A DNA stretch of 6,391 nucleotides from Verrucomicrobiota bacterium. Its GTDB lineage: Bacteria > Verrucomicrobiota > Verrucomicrobiia > Methylacidiphilales > Verrucolacustridaceae. Numbering within the stretch: position 1 is the stretch's first letter; the number at the start of each line of letters is the position of its first letter. The position numbers were made by a program, and so were the translations under genes. The notes beneath the pieces are model-generated. The model searched no databases. It was not told the DNA's origin and saw only the letters and a list, made by a program, of their open reading frames with translations. Below are positions 1 to 6,285 of this stretch, one piece after another. The stretch covers positions 1 through 6,391 of the forward strand of contig RGTE01000065.1 in assembly GCA_010025475.1 (NCBI GenBank). The letters are read 5' to 3'.

Positions 1-951
1 GCGTGGTCGGCGCGAAAAAGCCATGAAAGTTTCCTCCTGAATCCTCATCCTTCCAGCCACGCCCCCGATTACGGGAAACCGGAACTCGTCCATCCGGACG
101 ACCGCGAATACCTCCGCTGGTCGGAGGGTTTTGCGGTTCGCCGCCGCCGTGAGAGGGAACGGGCCGGCAAGGTACGGATTGAACCTGCGGCCCTCTCCAT
201 CATCAGCGCGGCCGCCGAATTTGGCGTCCGCTCCCTCCTCGCCCGGCATTTTGAACTCGGAGACCGCCGCATCCTCCGGTACCAGGATCCCGAACTCGGC
301 GACCATCTGCGCCGTCGTCACCGCTTCCGGGAGCTGGACGCCGTTGCCTTTTCCCACGGCCATCCGTCCGCCGTTTTTGAGTTCAAGCTCAGTGGCCTCG
401 GCTCCGCCTCCGCCGTAAACCGCGCCGCCCGCCAGCTTCGCTCCGCCGCCGAAATGATCCGCCAGGGATACGGCCATCAACCCAAAGTGGCTGTCGTTCT
501 GATCCATGCCGGCGAGGGGCAGCCTGATCTCGGCAAACCAGGTGGCCGCTATGGCGTCCGGCATCACCATCCGCATCGGCTCCATCCTCAGCAGTGGCCG
601 GAGATGCCGATTCCCTGCCTTGTCTTTTCCATGCGCGAGGCCATCGAAGAGGCCCGCCGCATCGGGCACGAGGTGGATCACGCCTTGGAGAAAAAGGCCG
701 CCCGTGAGGGAAAACACGGGATTCAACAGGGCCGTCGCGTCCTTCCCCGACTTCCGCTAGGCGAGGTTCTGTCCGCCGTCAGTTGGATGGCCAAGGAACT
801 TGTCCAGGTCGTCGGCCACGTTGCCCGCAAACTCACCCCCCGCCGGAAACCCACTCATTCCCACTACCGCCGGCGACGAAGGCGGGGCCGCGGCCGGGGT
901 CACCGTCCGGGCGGGCCCCACGGTCATTCGCGTCCGCCTAGCGGGTATTGA
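1..951 (+). CDS. Putative PD-(D/E)XK nuclease-like protein with Arg-rich C-terminus (5' partial)
   Basis: The frame is open from the first base to TGA at 949-951 (316 residues visible). No in-frame ATG, GTG or TTG occurs before ATG 454, which lies inside the conserved-looking part, so the start is probably left of the window. Numbering from base 1, ELD at residues 111-113 (D codon 337-339) is followed by a hydrophobic strand and E127-F-K129 (379-387). Then comes a helix with Q145, followed by the strand KVAVVLIHA (162-170). The order D-x(13)-E-x-K, helix, strand is the core of PD-(D/E)XK folds, which usually cut DNA or RNA. Residues about 288-316 form an Arg/Gly/His-rich tail with a run of six Arg, plausibly nucleic-acid binding. 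I recognise no specific family, so the nuclease role is inferred from the motif. The 3' end overlaps the convergent minus-strand gene by 14 bp. Confidence 0.72.
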   Translation, partial: AWSARKSHESFLLNPHPSSHAPDYGKPELVHPDDREYLRWSEGFAVRRRRERERAGKVRIEPAALSIISAAAEFGVRSLLARHFELGDRRILRYQDPELGDHLRRRHRFRELDAVAFSHGHPSAVFEFKLSGLGSASAVNRAARQLRSAAEMIRQGYGHQPKVAVVLIHAGEGQPDLGKPGGRYGVRHHHPHRLHPQQWPEMPIPCLVFSMREAIEEARRIGHEVDHALEKKAAREGKHGIQQGRRVLPRLPLGEVLSAVSWMAKELVQVVGHVARKLTPRRKPTHSHYRRRRRRGRGRGHRPGGPHGHSRPPSGY

Positions 952-1198
952 CGTTCGTCACCGGCAACCCCTTTCGTTTAAAGGAATCCGGCTCATCAGA
1001 CTGGATGTCACTTTGGCTCACCAACCCAACTTTTTCCCCACCGATGGAGACCACATCCACTTTGGTGGGACCATCAGCATGGGCCTGATTTCCCATCCAT
1101 GGCTGAAAGGCATGCCACCAGAGACCGCCCGCAACGAGCGCGAGGAGAATTTTGGTGGTCGGATCGGTTTGGAGACGGACGCTTTTGGATTTCTTCAT
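938..1198 (-). CDS. Small membrane-anchored or exported protein, unknown function
   Basis: This encodes 86 residues. A Lys-rich N-terminus (MKKSKSVR) precedes one hydrophobic segment at about residues 16-31 containing GGLWWHAF. The segment could be an N-in membrane anchor or an uncleaved signal; AHA-D at 39-42 would also suit signal peptidase I. The remaining 45 or so residues are polar and extracytoplasmic, with a VDVVSIGGEKVGLV stretch that looks like paired beta strands. The start ATG (1196-1198) has an AG-rich candidate ribosome site, GAGTAGG, eight bases upstream on the minus strand. The stop TAG (938-940) lies within the last codons of the convergent nuclease-like gene. The + strand frame across this span is open but Arg/Pro-biased, as expected of a shadow. 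I do not recognise the family. Confidence 0.7.
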   Translation of the reverse strand: MKKSKSVRLQTDPTTKILLALVAGGLWWHAFQPWMGNQAHADGPTKVDVVSIGGEKVGLVSQSDIQSDEPDSFKRKGLPVTNVNTR

Positions 1199-1239
1199 TT
1201 CAAAAACCTACTCGCTGCCCCGGAAATCACGACTCGATT

Positions 1240-1249
1240 CTACGCGTAG
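1240..1249. promoter_or_regulatory. 10-bp perfect palindrome in divergent intergenic gap
   Basis: CTACGCGTAG is a perfect palindrome inside the 62-bp gap between the divergent genes starting at 1198 (minus) and 1261 (plus). On the minus strand it overlaps a possible -10 element, TAGAAT (1237-1242), but I see no good -35 partner. The position would suit an operator shared by both genes. A 10-bp palindrome can occur by chance, so this is a candidate only. Confidence 0.25.
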
Positions 1250-1260
1250 GCCCTTTTACT

Positions 1261-1623
1261 ATGCATTCCATGTCACCTTTACCTCTGGTTGCCCTCTTTC
1301 TGGGGATCGCTCCCCTACTCGCCGAAGACACCAACACTCCTGTCCGACCGACGGAAGAGGTTTCAGAGGTGCAGGGCGTCAAAATCTGGAAACGCGGCTC
1401 TCCCGCCAACGGCTACACCACCATCGCCAACGAAAGCCTGATGAACATCACTTGGCCAGAAGCCCAAAACCGGATCGCCATGGGCGTCAAGGCCCGCAAG
1501 GGCAACGCCGCCATCGTCACCAGCATGGTTCCCGCCCAGAGGCTTGATATCACCCAGAACACCGGCATCAACCGACTGGACGGCATGAATGTCCGTTACA
1601 CGATCATTCAGCTTAAGCCTTAG
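1261..1623 (+). CDS. Small exported protein, unknown function
   Basis: This encodes 120 residues. The frame stays open upstream to 1099, but that extension is antisense to the divergent gene and precedes a clear signal peptide, so I place the start at ATG 1261 (ATG 1270 is equally possible). Residues 4-21 form a short hydrophobic core ending in LLA-ED, a plausible signal peptidase I site with no lipobox Cys. The mature part of about 98 residues has VQGVKIWKRGSPANGYTTIA followed by a helical stretch and GNAAIVTSMV. That layout (strand, charged turn, strand, helix, small-residue strand) loosely resembles small periplasmic YbjQ/RcsF-like domains, but it is too weak to assign. It is the first gene of the LPS-associated cluster, and its last 35 bp overlap the next gene. 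Confidence 0.72.
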   Translation: MHSMSPLPLVALFLGIAPLLAEDTNTPVRPTEEVSEVQGVKIWKRGSPANGYTTIANESLMNITWPEAQNRIAMGVKARKGNAAIVTSMVPAQRLDITQNTGINRLDGMNVRYTIIQLKP

Positions 1624-2101
1624 AATCCTTCGGTTGCTTGGACCTGTCGTTTGCGCCCTTTGGGCGGCCGAGATCGTCCTTGGCCAGGGATCTCTCTCCT
1701 CCGCAGTGGGCTCCCAAGCCAATACGGATGCTTCCGCCCAGCGACGCCTTCAGGAAACCGCCCGCGAAGCCCAACGCCAGCGCCGGATTCAGGAACAGGT
1801 TGTGATTCTTGCCCCCGCTCTTGATGCCACGATTTTGGCGGGTCCCACGGGCCCGATTCTGGCTCGCAGGGCCTTGGCCGCTTTGACACGCCTGAGTGAG
1901 GAAGGCGTTTCTGCGGACGACGCCCTGGCTCGGGCCGGCCGCATCGCCAAAACCGATCCTGCCCAAGCCGCCAAACCCACCGCATACCTCCGTAATCTTT
2001 TTTCGGAAAAATCCTCTGCCCTGAATGACGGGATTTTGGAGAAGCTGGAAGCCGGCGAAGATCCTGCCCCAACCTTGATTCTCCCGCCCTACCTGCCGTG
2101 A
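1589..2101 (+). CDS. Exported helical protein, unknown function
   Basis: This encodes 170 residues from ATG 1589. That start overlaps the preceding gene by 35 bp but gives a proper signal peptide: Arg residues at 5, 12 and 15, a hydrophobic core at about 16-31, and possible cleavage near VLG-Q. A TTG at 1634 would remove the positive n-region. Residues about 47-70 are rich in Gln, Arg, Glu and Ala (QRRLQETAREAQRQRRIQEQ) and look like a short coiled coil. More Ala-rich helices follow, with a Pro-rich end. No Cys suitable for a lipobox is visible. The stop TGA shares bases with the GTG start of the kinase gene (GTGA, 2098-2101), so translation is probably coupled. Placement suggests an envelope role linked to LPS, but the protein itself shows no known domain. 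Confidence 0.72.
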   Translation: MSVTRSFSLSLRILRLLGPVVCALWAAEIVLGQGSLSSAVGSQANTDASAQRRLQETAREAQRQRRIQEQVVILAPALDATILAGPTGPILARRALAALTRLSEEGVSADDALARAGRIAKTDPAQAAKPTAYLRNLFSEKSSALNDGILEKLEAGEDPAPTLILPPYLP

Positions 2102-2865
2102 AAACAGATCCTCCTCCCGGATTTCAAGTCCGTCGGATGCCCCACGCTTCCGCTTGGTTCCGTCGGGGCCGGGAAAAACCCATCCTCTCTTTCTGGCAGA
2201 AATCCGGCGGGAAACACCGGCTCAGCGAGGCCGTCCGCCGCCACCCCCAATCCCTCCGGTTCGCCGGCCGCCTTCCCGTGGTGGCTGCCTCCATCGCCGG
2301 GGCAGGCACCTTGGTGGTCCGGCCCTGCGCCCATGGCGGGCTATGGGGACACGTGGCTCGCGATCTTTATCTCGGCCCAGACCGGGCCCTTCGTGAAATC
2401 CGGGCCAGCGAGCGCCTGACACAATTGAAAATCCCGACTCCCCGGATCGAGGCGGTGATTTTCTATCCGATCGGGCTTGGAAACCGGATCGAGGTGGTCA
2501 CTTCGCTGGTTCCCGATAGTCTGGATCTTGTGCGACACCTTGCCCGGCGCCCCGGCGCCGCGGAGCGGGCCCGCCTTTTTTCTGCTGTCCGAAAACTTTT
2601 CGACCAGCTTCACCGTCATGGCATTCGACACCCGGACCTCAATGCCCGGAACATCCTCCTGGCCTCGGCCCCACGCGGGGGATTCACCGCGTGGCTTTTG
2701 GATGTCGACGTGATCCGCTTCGGGGAGGCCGGGAACCACCATGTGGATCAGGCCAACCGCCACCGCCTCCTTCGTTCCCTGCTGAAACGTGCTCGCCTCG
2801 GGGACCTTGGCTGGTCCGAGACGGAGGTCGCCAATCTTTGGCACGAACTTTCTTCCCGCCGATGA
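2098..2865 (+). CDS. kdkA: Kdo kinase-like LPS core kinase (KdkA/WaaP superfamily)
   Basis: This encodes 255 residues from a GTG start in a GTGA overlap with the upstream stop. Enzymes of this family transfer phosphate from ATP to the first Kdo of lipid A-Kdo at the inner face of the cytoplasmic membrane. The family pattern is present: VVRPCAHGG (73-81) matches the Arg...Gly-Gly glycine-loop region; a DLYL segment and REI (99-101, Glu100) could supply the helix-C Glu; HGIRHPDLNARNILL (174-188) is the catalytic loop with Asp180 and Asn185; and LLDVD (200-204) is the metal-binding strand, DVD where relatives often have DFD. The length suits the family (about 230-250). The stop overlaps the heptosyltransferase ATG by 4 bp. 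A WaaP-type heptose kinase is the main alternative, but the HxDLNxxNILL form favours Kdo kinase. Confidence 0.85.
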   Translation: MKTDPPPGFQVRRMPHASAWFRRGREKPILSFWQKSGGKHRLSEAVRRHPQSLRFAGRLPVVAASIAGAGTLVVRPCAHGGLWGHVARDLYLGPDRALREIRASERLTQLKIPTPRIEAVIFYPIGLGNRIEVVTSLVPDSLDLVRHLARRPGAAERARLFSAVRKLFDQLHRHGIRHPDLNARNILLASAPRGGFTAWLLDVDVIRFGEAGNHHVDQANRHRLLRSLLKRARLGDLGWSETEVANLWHELSSRR

Positions 2866-3865
2866 CCCTGCCCTCGGAACCCCGGATCGCCATCGTCCTG
2901 CTCAGTGCCGTGGGGGATGTGGTCCATGCCCTGCCCGTGGTCAACGCCATCAAGCGTGCCCGCCCCCGCGCCCGCATCACCTGGCTCCTTCAGGATGCCG
3001 GAGCCGCACTCCTCGAGGGCCACCCCGCAATCGACGAGATTCTTCTCTTTCGCCGCAAGGCCGGACTCGCCGGGTTTGTTCAGATGGCCGCCCGGCTACG
3101 CGACCGCAGTGCTACTTCAAGGCCTCCATTTTAACTGCCCTCTGCCGAGCTCCGGTGAAGGTCGGTCTCGATCCGGCCCGCGCCAGAGAGTTCAACTGGA
3201 TCGTCAATAACCATCACCTCCCGAAACGCCCCATCAATCATGTGCAGGAACACTTTCTCGAGTTCCTCGATTACCTTGAGATCCCGCGGGAGCCGATCGA
3301 ATGGAATCTGGGACCATGGCCCGCGGAACGCTCCTGGCAGGAGGAGTTTTTCCGCCCCATCCGCCGCCCCCGCGTCGCCCTCGTCGCCGGCACCAGTAAT
3401 CCGAAAAAGGACTGGATCCCGGAAAGGTGGGTCGAACTGAACGACCACCTCCAACGTGATTGCGGACTCGCCACCGTCCTCGTTGGGGCCATAACGGCCC
3501 GCGAGGTCAGCCTCGGCCAGAAAATGGCCGCCGCCTGCCAACACCCACCCGTCAATGCGCTCGGCTCAGGCCTGCGTCGCCTCGTTTCCATCCTCGAGGG
3601 CTGCGATCTGGTGATTTCGCCCGACACCGGTCCGCTTCATCTTGCCGGGGCTCTCGGCAAATCTGTCATCGGCCTTTACGGTTACAACAGCCCGGCTCGC
3701 GTCGGTCCATGGCGGCAGGATCCCCGCCTCCTTGTGGATGCGTTTCACGACCCGGGCGAGCCCCCGCAGATGACCTTCGACCACCGACCGGGCCGGATGG
3801 AAAAAATCTCCGTGATGGATGTGATCCATCGTGTGCAGATCTGGTCCGCGAATCAAAAACGGTAG
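2862..3865 (+). pseudogene. LPS heptosyltransferase (GT9 family), frameshifted
   Basis: This family moves L-glycero-D-manno-heptose from ADP-heptose onto the LPS core. The N-terminal part (ATG 2862 to about 3106) has a Rossmann start, RIAIVLLSAVGDVVHALPVV, with the family GD...LP motif. Frame then changes by one, and from about 3107 to TAG 3863-3865 the protein continues as QCYFKASILTALCRAPVK. It goes on to the donor-domain motifs VALVAGTSNPKKDW, SPDTGPLHLAGA (Asp codon 3623, His codon 3638) and LYGYNSPARVGPW. Read straight on from 2862, translation stops at TAA 3132-3134. Relatives usually carry about eight residues with a (F/Y)D...(D/N)xQ pattern between the RLRDR-like helix and QxYFK; these are missing, so a deletion of roughly 22-25 bases would explain both the gap and the frame. 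With them restored, the length would be about 342 residues, normal for the family. A sequencing or assembly error cannot be excluded. ATGA overlap with the kinase; the 3' end overlaps the porin gene by 13 bp. Confidence 0.85.
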
Positions 3866-5154
3866 TAAATCTCCGTCGCCACCGTCCAAAGCGAGCTCGA
3901 TGCCGGTGGGCTTGTTGTTGTGAGGGTATTGGGCACATTCACACTTGTCGTCGTGGAAAGCGTTGTCCCCACACCCCAGGCAAACCTCCCCTCTCCCCGC
4001 CACACCAGATCCTCGGTGATCTTCACTGCCAGCGTCAAAGTATAGTCGTAATAATCCCCGCCGCTGAGTCGTGTGGTCTGGGGCAGTACATAGTTACTTG
4101 TGTGTACATACTCGGCTCGGCCGGTCAGCGTGACCGGGTCTAGCAGGGTCCAGGTAGAGTAAAGGCCGGTAGTCACGTAGGAAGTGGGCGCCTCTACCTC
4201 GGGATCCCCGGTCCCTGACCCCCCGGTCACGTTCAAGGTAAGATTCCACCGGTTTTCCGCAAACGCGGGCGACCATTGACCGACCAGATTGAGAGCGTAG
4301 TAAAAATCCTGGTCCAACGAGATTCGTGCGTTGGCTCCATGCGTCCCCCAAGGAGTTACATAGAAACCCGGTTGCAGGGTTGCATTTCCGCCTGCGCTGT
4401 TGATTTTTGCGTACCCAAACACCGAATACTCATCCCCTTGACCAAAGCTCCCCACGTCGTTGCTTTCCCCCGTGCAATTGCCGATCCCGGCAGCGATATC
4501 GAGGAGCGGGTCGGGGGAAAAGATTGTGAGGATCCCAACATTGTCCTGGGGCATGAAAGCATCTGAGATGCCGAAAGTGATGCAGGGGTTGTCCGGTCGC
4601 CAGATCGTTTCATAGCCAATCACCGCCTGAAACTTCCCGATCCAAGCCTCCATTTGGGCTTCTGGCACCCAGATTTTGGCGAAGGCCTCGCCGATGTAGA
4701 GGGAGCTGCTGTTGGGGCCGGTCGGAGGGGTGGCCGCCCCGGCTGCGTTGTAATAGGTGGCGTCCTCTCCCAGCATCATTCCGAACTGGAATCCCGCATG
4801 AATCTGATTACTTTCCCTCACCAGGGGTTTTTCCAGCCGCAGCCAAAGGGCGCTCAGGTTAAAATCTCCTTTCGGAACGGTGTCCGTCGGAAAGTCGATC
4901 GAACTCGCGGCGGAGCCTGGGCCAAAATTATAAAGGTACGTGCCGTCCGCATAGCCGGTCAGCTTAAGGCCCGCCTCCGGGGAGTGTGCCTCCCTCTCGG
5001 CGACCGCTTCCTCCACGCTTTCCCTTTCCGGAGCCACCGCGTCCTCTGATTCCTGCATTTGTCCCCAAACCCAGCCCGGCAACAGCGAACAGAGGAGGAT
5101 CCCGGTCTGGACGAGACGGGTCTTCCTTCCTACTTTCTGCGGATGGGCAGACAT
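3853..5154 (-). CDS. Outer-membrane beta-barrel porin, OmpL-like (BBP2) family
   Basis: This encodes 433 residues. I use ATG 5152-5154 although the frame extends to 5400, because only this start gives a signal peptide (HPQKVGRKTR, hydrophobic core about 15-30, cleavage near VWG-Q), and the extension is antisense to another gene. Residues 34-60 are a Glu-rich linker. From residue 62, alternating strands begin with LKLTGYADGTYLYNFG, then FNLSALWLRLEKPL, FQFGMMLGEDA, IWVPEAQMEAWIGKF and GYETIWRPDNP, an order typical of Porin_5/BBP2-type barrels. The last residues are EIYYRF, and the terminal Phe is the usual BAM recognition signal. Two Cys (in NPCITF and GNCTGE) are unusual for a barrel and could form a loop disulfide. 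It likely forms a general or small-solute channel; the substrate cannot be read from the sequence. A weak AG-rich stretch about 13 bases upstream may be the ribosome site. Confidence 0.85.
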   Translation of the reverse strand: MSAHPQKVGRKTRLVQTGILLCSLLPGWVWGQMQESEDAVAPERESVEEAVAEREAHSPEAGLKLTGYADGTYLYNFGPGSAASSIDFPTDTVPKGDFNLSALWLRLEKPLVRESNQIHAGFQFGMMLGEDATYYNAAGAATPPTGPNSSSLYIGEAFAKIWVPEAQMEAWIGKFQAVIGYETIWRPDNPCITFGISDAFMPQDNVGILTIFSPDPLLDIAAGIGNCTGESNDVGSFGQGDEYSVFGYAKINSAGGNATLQPGFYVTPWGTHGANARISLDQDFYYALNLVGQWSPAFAENRWNLTLNVTGGSGTGDPEVEAPTSYVTTGLYSTWTLLDPVTLTGRAEYVHTSNYVLPQTTRLSGGDYYDYTLTLAVKITEDLVWRGEGRFAWGVGTTLSTTTSVNVPNTLTTTSPPASSSLWTVATEIYYRF

Positions 5155-5463
5155 TTTGGTATCATGGCCTTTCTCGCCGCCACCGTCACGCTCTGGGCGG
5201 AACCGGCCAAGGATGTGAAAGCCTTCGAAGCCCAGACCGATACCCTTTCCAAGAAAGAGATCCGGGAATACATGGGCCGGGGCCCGGACGAGGAGATCAC
5301 TCCCCATCTGTGGCGTTACCGGGGCAATTGGACAAACCCCGATACCCTCGAAACTTTCAATACCGTGGATCTTGCCTTTGGCATGCTGACCGATTCCCAC
5401 AAATACGGCGTGATGCGTTACACGTGGGACAATACCAGCGAAAACACGGACGGCTTACCCTAA
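5143..5463 (+). CDS. Small exported protein, possibly BamE/SmpA-like fold
   Basis: This encodes 106 residues from ATG 5143, or 99 from ATG 5164; neither has a clear ribosome site. The frame is open to 5059, but that part is antisense to the porin signal peptide. Residues 1-19 form a short signal peptide ending LWA-EP. The mature part has KKEIREYMGRGPDEEITPHLWRYRG followed by strands TVDLAFGMLTD and YGVMRYTW. A helix leading into a Gly/Pro turn, then WRY and a beta strand ending in FG, recalls small BamE/SmpA-like lipoprotein domains, but there is no lipobox Cys and the match is loose. Amino-acid content is balanced here, unlike the Pro/Arg-rich overlapping frames. The start is head-to-head with the porin start, 9 bp apart or overlapping by 12 bp depending on which ATG is used. 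It ends 18 bp from the convergent membrane-protein gene. Confidence 0.65.
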   Translation: MGRHFGIMAFLAATVTLWAEPAKDVKAFEAQTDTLSKKEIREYMGRGPDEEITPHLWRYRGNWTNPDTLETFNTVDLAFGMLTDSHKYGVMRYTWDNTSENTDGLP

Positions 5464-5481
5464 TTGACCCGGACGGGCCGC

Positions 5482-5739
5482 CTAGCGGTGTAGATCTTTT
5501 CGGAAATGCCCCCGAACCAGCCGGAAGAGAAAAACCAGCAAGGGGAAAGTCATCAACGTTAGCGCTGCCCCTGCCATGTCTCTTTGCAGGGGTTGCCCCT
5601 CCATCTTGTTCAGACCCACCCAAAGCAATAAAAGAAAACCCATCGCCCCAAAGAAAAGGGACAACGGCTGAAAAATCCTCCGGAAATCCTCCGCCTCCTG
5701 ACGCCTCTGCAGCCTTTTATCCCGATTGGGGCCAAACAT
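5482..5739 (-). CDS. Small two-helix inner-membrane protein, unknown function
   Basis: This encodes 85 residues. A strongly basic N-terminus (DKRLQRRQEAEDFRR) is followed by two hydrophobic helices at about 27-43 (LSLFFGAMGFLLLLWVG) and 57-74 (GAALTLMTFPLLVFLFRL), with a short KMEGQPLQRD loop and a basic tail (RGHFRKDLHR). By the positive-inside rule both ends are cytoplasmic. The ATG at 5737-5739 has GGGGA ten bases upstream on the minus strand. A TTGACA lies at 5768-5773 (minus), but the -10 at proper spacing (AAATTG) is poor. I do not recognise the family. If the tmRNA/tRNA fragment nearby marks the original insertion point, this was the gene just downstream of that RNA gene on the same strand. 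Confidence 0.68.
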   Translation of the reverse strand: MFGPNRDKRLQRRQEAEDFRRIFQPLSLFFGAMGFLLLLWVGLNKMEGQPLQRDMAGAALTLMTFPLLVFLFRLVRGHFRKDLHR

Positions 5740-5807
5740 ACGTTCAATTTCCCCAGCTGTTTATTCTTGTCAATTACGCCCCCGCCTTCGGCCTCTCGTT
5801 CTTGGCA

Positions 5808-5827
5808 TGGAGGCGGTGGGAGTTGAA
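5808..5827 (-). other. Attachment-site-like fragment: 3' end of a tmRNA or Ser-type tRNA
   Basis: The minus strand reads TTCAACTCCCACCGCCTCCA. It parses exactly as a T-loop (TTCAACT), the 3' half of a T-stem (CCCAC), the 3' strand of an acceptor stem (CGCCTCC) and a discriminator A, as in tmRNA (ssrA) or a Ser-type tRNA. The five bases before it (TCCGA) do not pair with the T-stem half, and no gene body lies upstream, so this is not a working RNA gene. Tyrosine-recombinase elements that enter at the T-loop of such genes leave exactly this kind of copy at their distal end. The excisionase-like gene 216 bp away on the same strand and the composition change support an att site. A TGGCAT hexamer flanks the fragment at 5803-5808 and 5833-5838. 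Confidence 0.6.
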
Positions 5828-5899
5828 TCGGATGGCATTTTATTAATAGTCAGCCACTTCAACGACTTGGATAAATATTTTTAGCAGTGTTTTTCTTTT

Positions 5900-5916
5900 T
5901 CACGCGATCTGCGTGA
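5900..5916. repeat. Inverted repeat, 6-bp arms with 5-base centre
   Basis: TCACGC and GCGTGA flank GATCT. A pyrimidine/T-rich run lies just left of it (5889-5900), which is the wrong side for a + strand terminator and gives A-rich sequence after the stem on the minus strand. A protein-binding site is therefore more likely than a terminator. It touches the direct repeat that begins at 5917. Confidence 0.4.
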
Positions 5917-5934
5917 CCACTACTGCCCACTACT
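5917..5934. repeat. Direct repeat of CCACTACT, 10-bp period
   Basis: CCACTACT occurs at 5917-5924 and 5927-5934, separated by GC, so the two copies sit one helical turn apart on the same DNA face. Tandem sites with this spacing between an att core and an excisionase gene resemble arm-type integrase or Xis binding sites. The function is inferred from position. Confidence 0.4.
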
Positions 5935-6019
5935 CTGTTATCCAAAACCGCGATTTGCGCATTGAGGCGACCGGGTAAAAACACACACGTTCTTTGGAGA
6001 GCTTTCGCAACTTTGGGAA

Positions 6020-6037
6020 ACGCTACCGACTAAGCGT
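6020..6037 (-). terminator. Weak hairpin after the excisionase-like gene
   Basis: On the minus strand ACGCT and AGCGT form a 5-bp stem around an 8-base loop, starting six bases after the stop codon of the HTH gene and followed by TTTCCC. The stem is short and the T run has only three bases, so this is at best a weak terminator. Confidence 0.22.
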
Positions 6038-6042
6038 GACTA

Positions 6043-6273
6043 TTAATTGATCCGCATCTTCAACAATGCTTCATCGACAGCAGAACGTCGGTAGCGGATT
6101 GATGCATTCTTACCCGTGCCAAGCTTTACGGCCGGCAACTCCCCCTTGTTTGTCATATCACTAACCTTTCGCTCAGAAATCTGGAGATATTCAGCCACCT
6201 GTTCCCGAGTCAGATAAGCATGGTCCCAGGAGGGTTTTTCCTGGGATGTATGGTTCTCACTTAATCCAATCAT
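6043..6273 (-). CDS. Excisionase-family HTH DNA-binding protein
   Basis: This encodes 76 residues. The reading frame is open to the right edge with a GTG at 6366, but a near-consensus promoter (-10 at 6286-6291) lies inside that extension, so I choose ATG 6271-6273. Residues 20-50 (YLTREQVAEYLQISERKVSDMTNKGELPAVKLG) are a winged HTH of the MerR/excisionase (HTH_17) type: LTxxxVAxxL, turn, recognition helix, then GELPAVKLG. IRYRRSAVDEAL (59-70) is the usual wing and final helix, with the common R-Y/F-R basic patch. Such proteins bend att DNA and steer the integrase towards excision, though some act only as local repressors. The A/T-rich codon use differs from the GC-rich genes to the left. The tRNA/tmRNA-like att fragment lies 216 bp downstream. 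No ribosome site is evident; see the promoter entry. Confidence 0.78.
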   Translation of the reverse strand: MIGLSENHTSQEKPSWDHAYLTREQVAEYLQISERKVSDMTNKGELPAVKLGTGKNASIRYRRSAVDEALLKMRIN

Positions 6274-6285
6274 ATGATTTGACGC

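Noticed and set aside
1..40. Ends of an upstream gene (frame 3 stop at 24-26 with ATGA, or frame 2 stop at 38-40)
   Set aside because: Only 7 to 12 codons are visible in either frame, and the nuclease-like frame is open throughout, so no upstream gene can be supported.
3093..3125. Programmed ribosomal frameshift in the heptosyltransferase
   Set aside because: There is no slippery heptamer or clear stimulator, and conserved residues are missing at the junction, which frameshifting would not explain.
3460..4143. 227-codon + strand ORF across the heptosyltransferase/porin junction
   Set aside because: It is an alternate frame over the strongly conserved heptosyltransferase C-terminus, then antisense to the porin. 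The product is Arg/Pro-rich and low-complexity.
5155..5400. 82-codon upstream extension of the porin frame
   Set aside because: It would bury the signal peptide inside the protein, and it is antisense to the exported protein at 5143-5463.
4986..5846. Long + strand ORF of 286 codons
   Set aside because: Its product is Pro/Arg/Ser-rich without domain character. It runs antisense to the porin N-terminus and the two-helix membrane protein and out of frame with the small exported protein, all of which look like real coding.
5808..5880. Complete tRNA or tmRNA gene
   Set aside because: Only the T-loop to acceptor 3' end is present. The 5' half of the T-stem does not pair and no further cloverleaf arms can be drawn.
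5889..5916. Rho-independent terminator at the inverted repeat
   Set aside because: The T-rich run precedes the stem on the + strand. On the minus strand the stem is followed by A-rich sequence, so neither direction gives stem-then-U.
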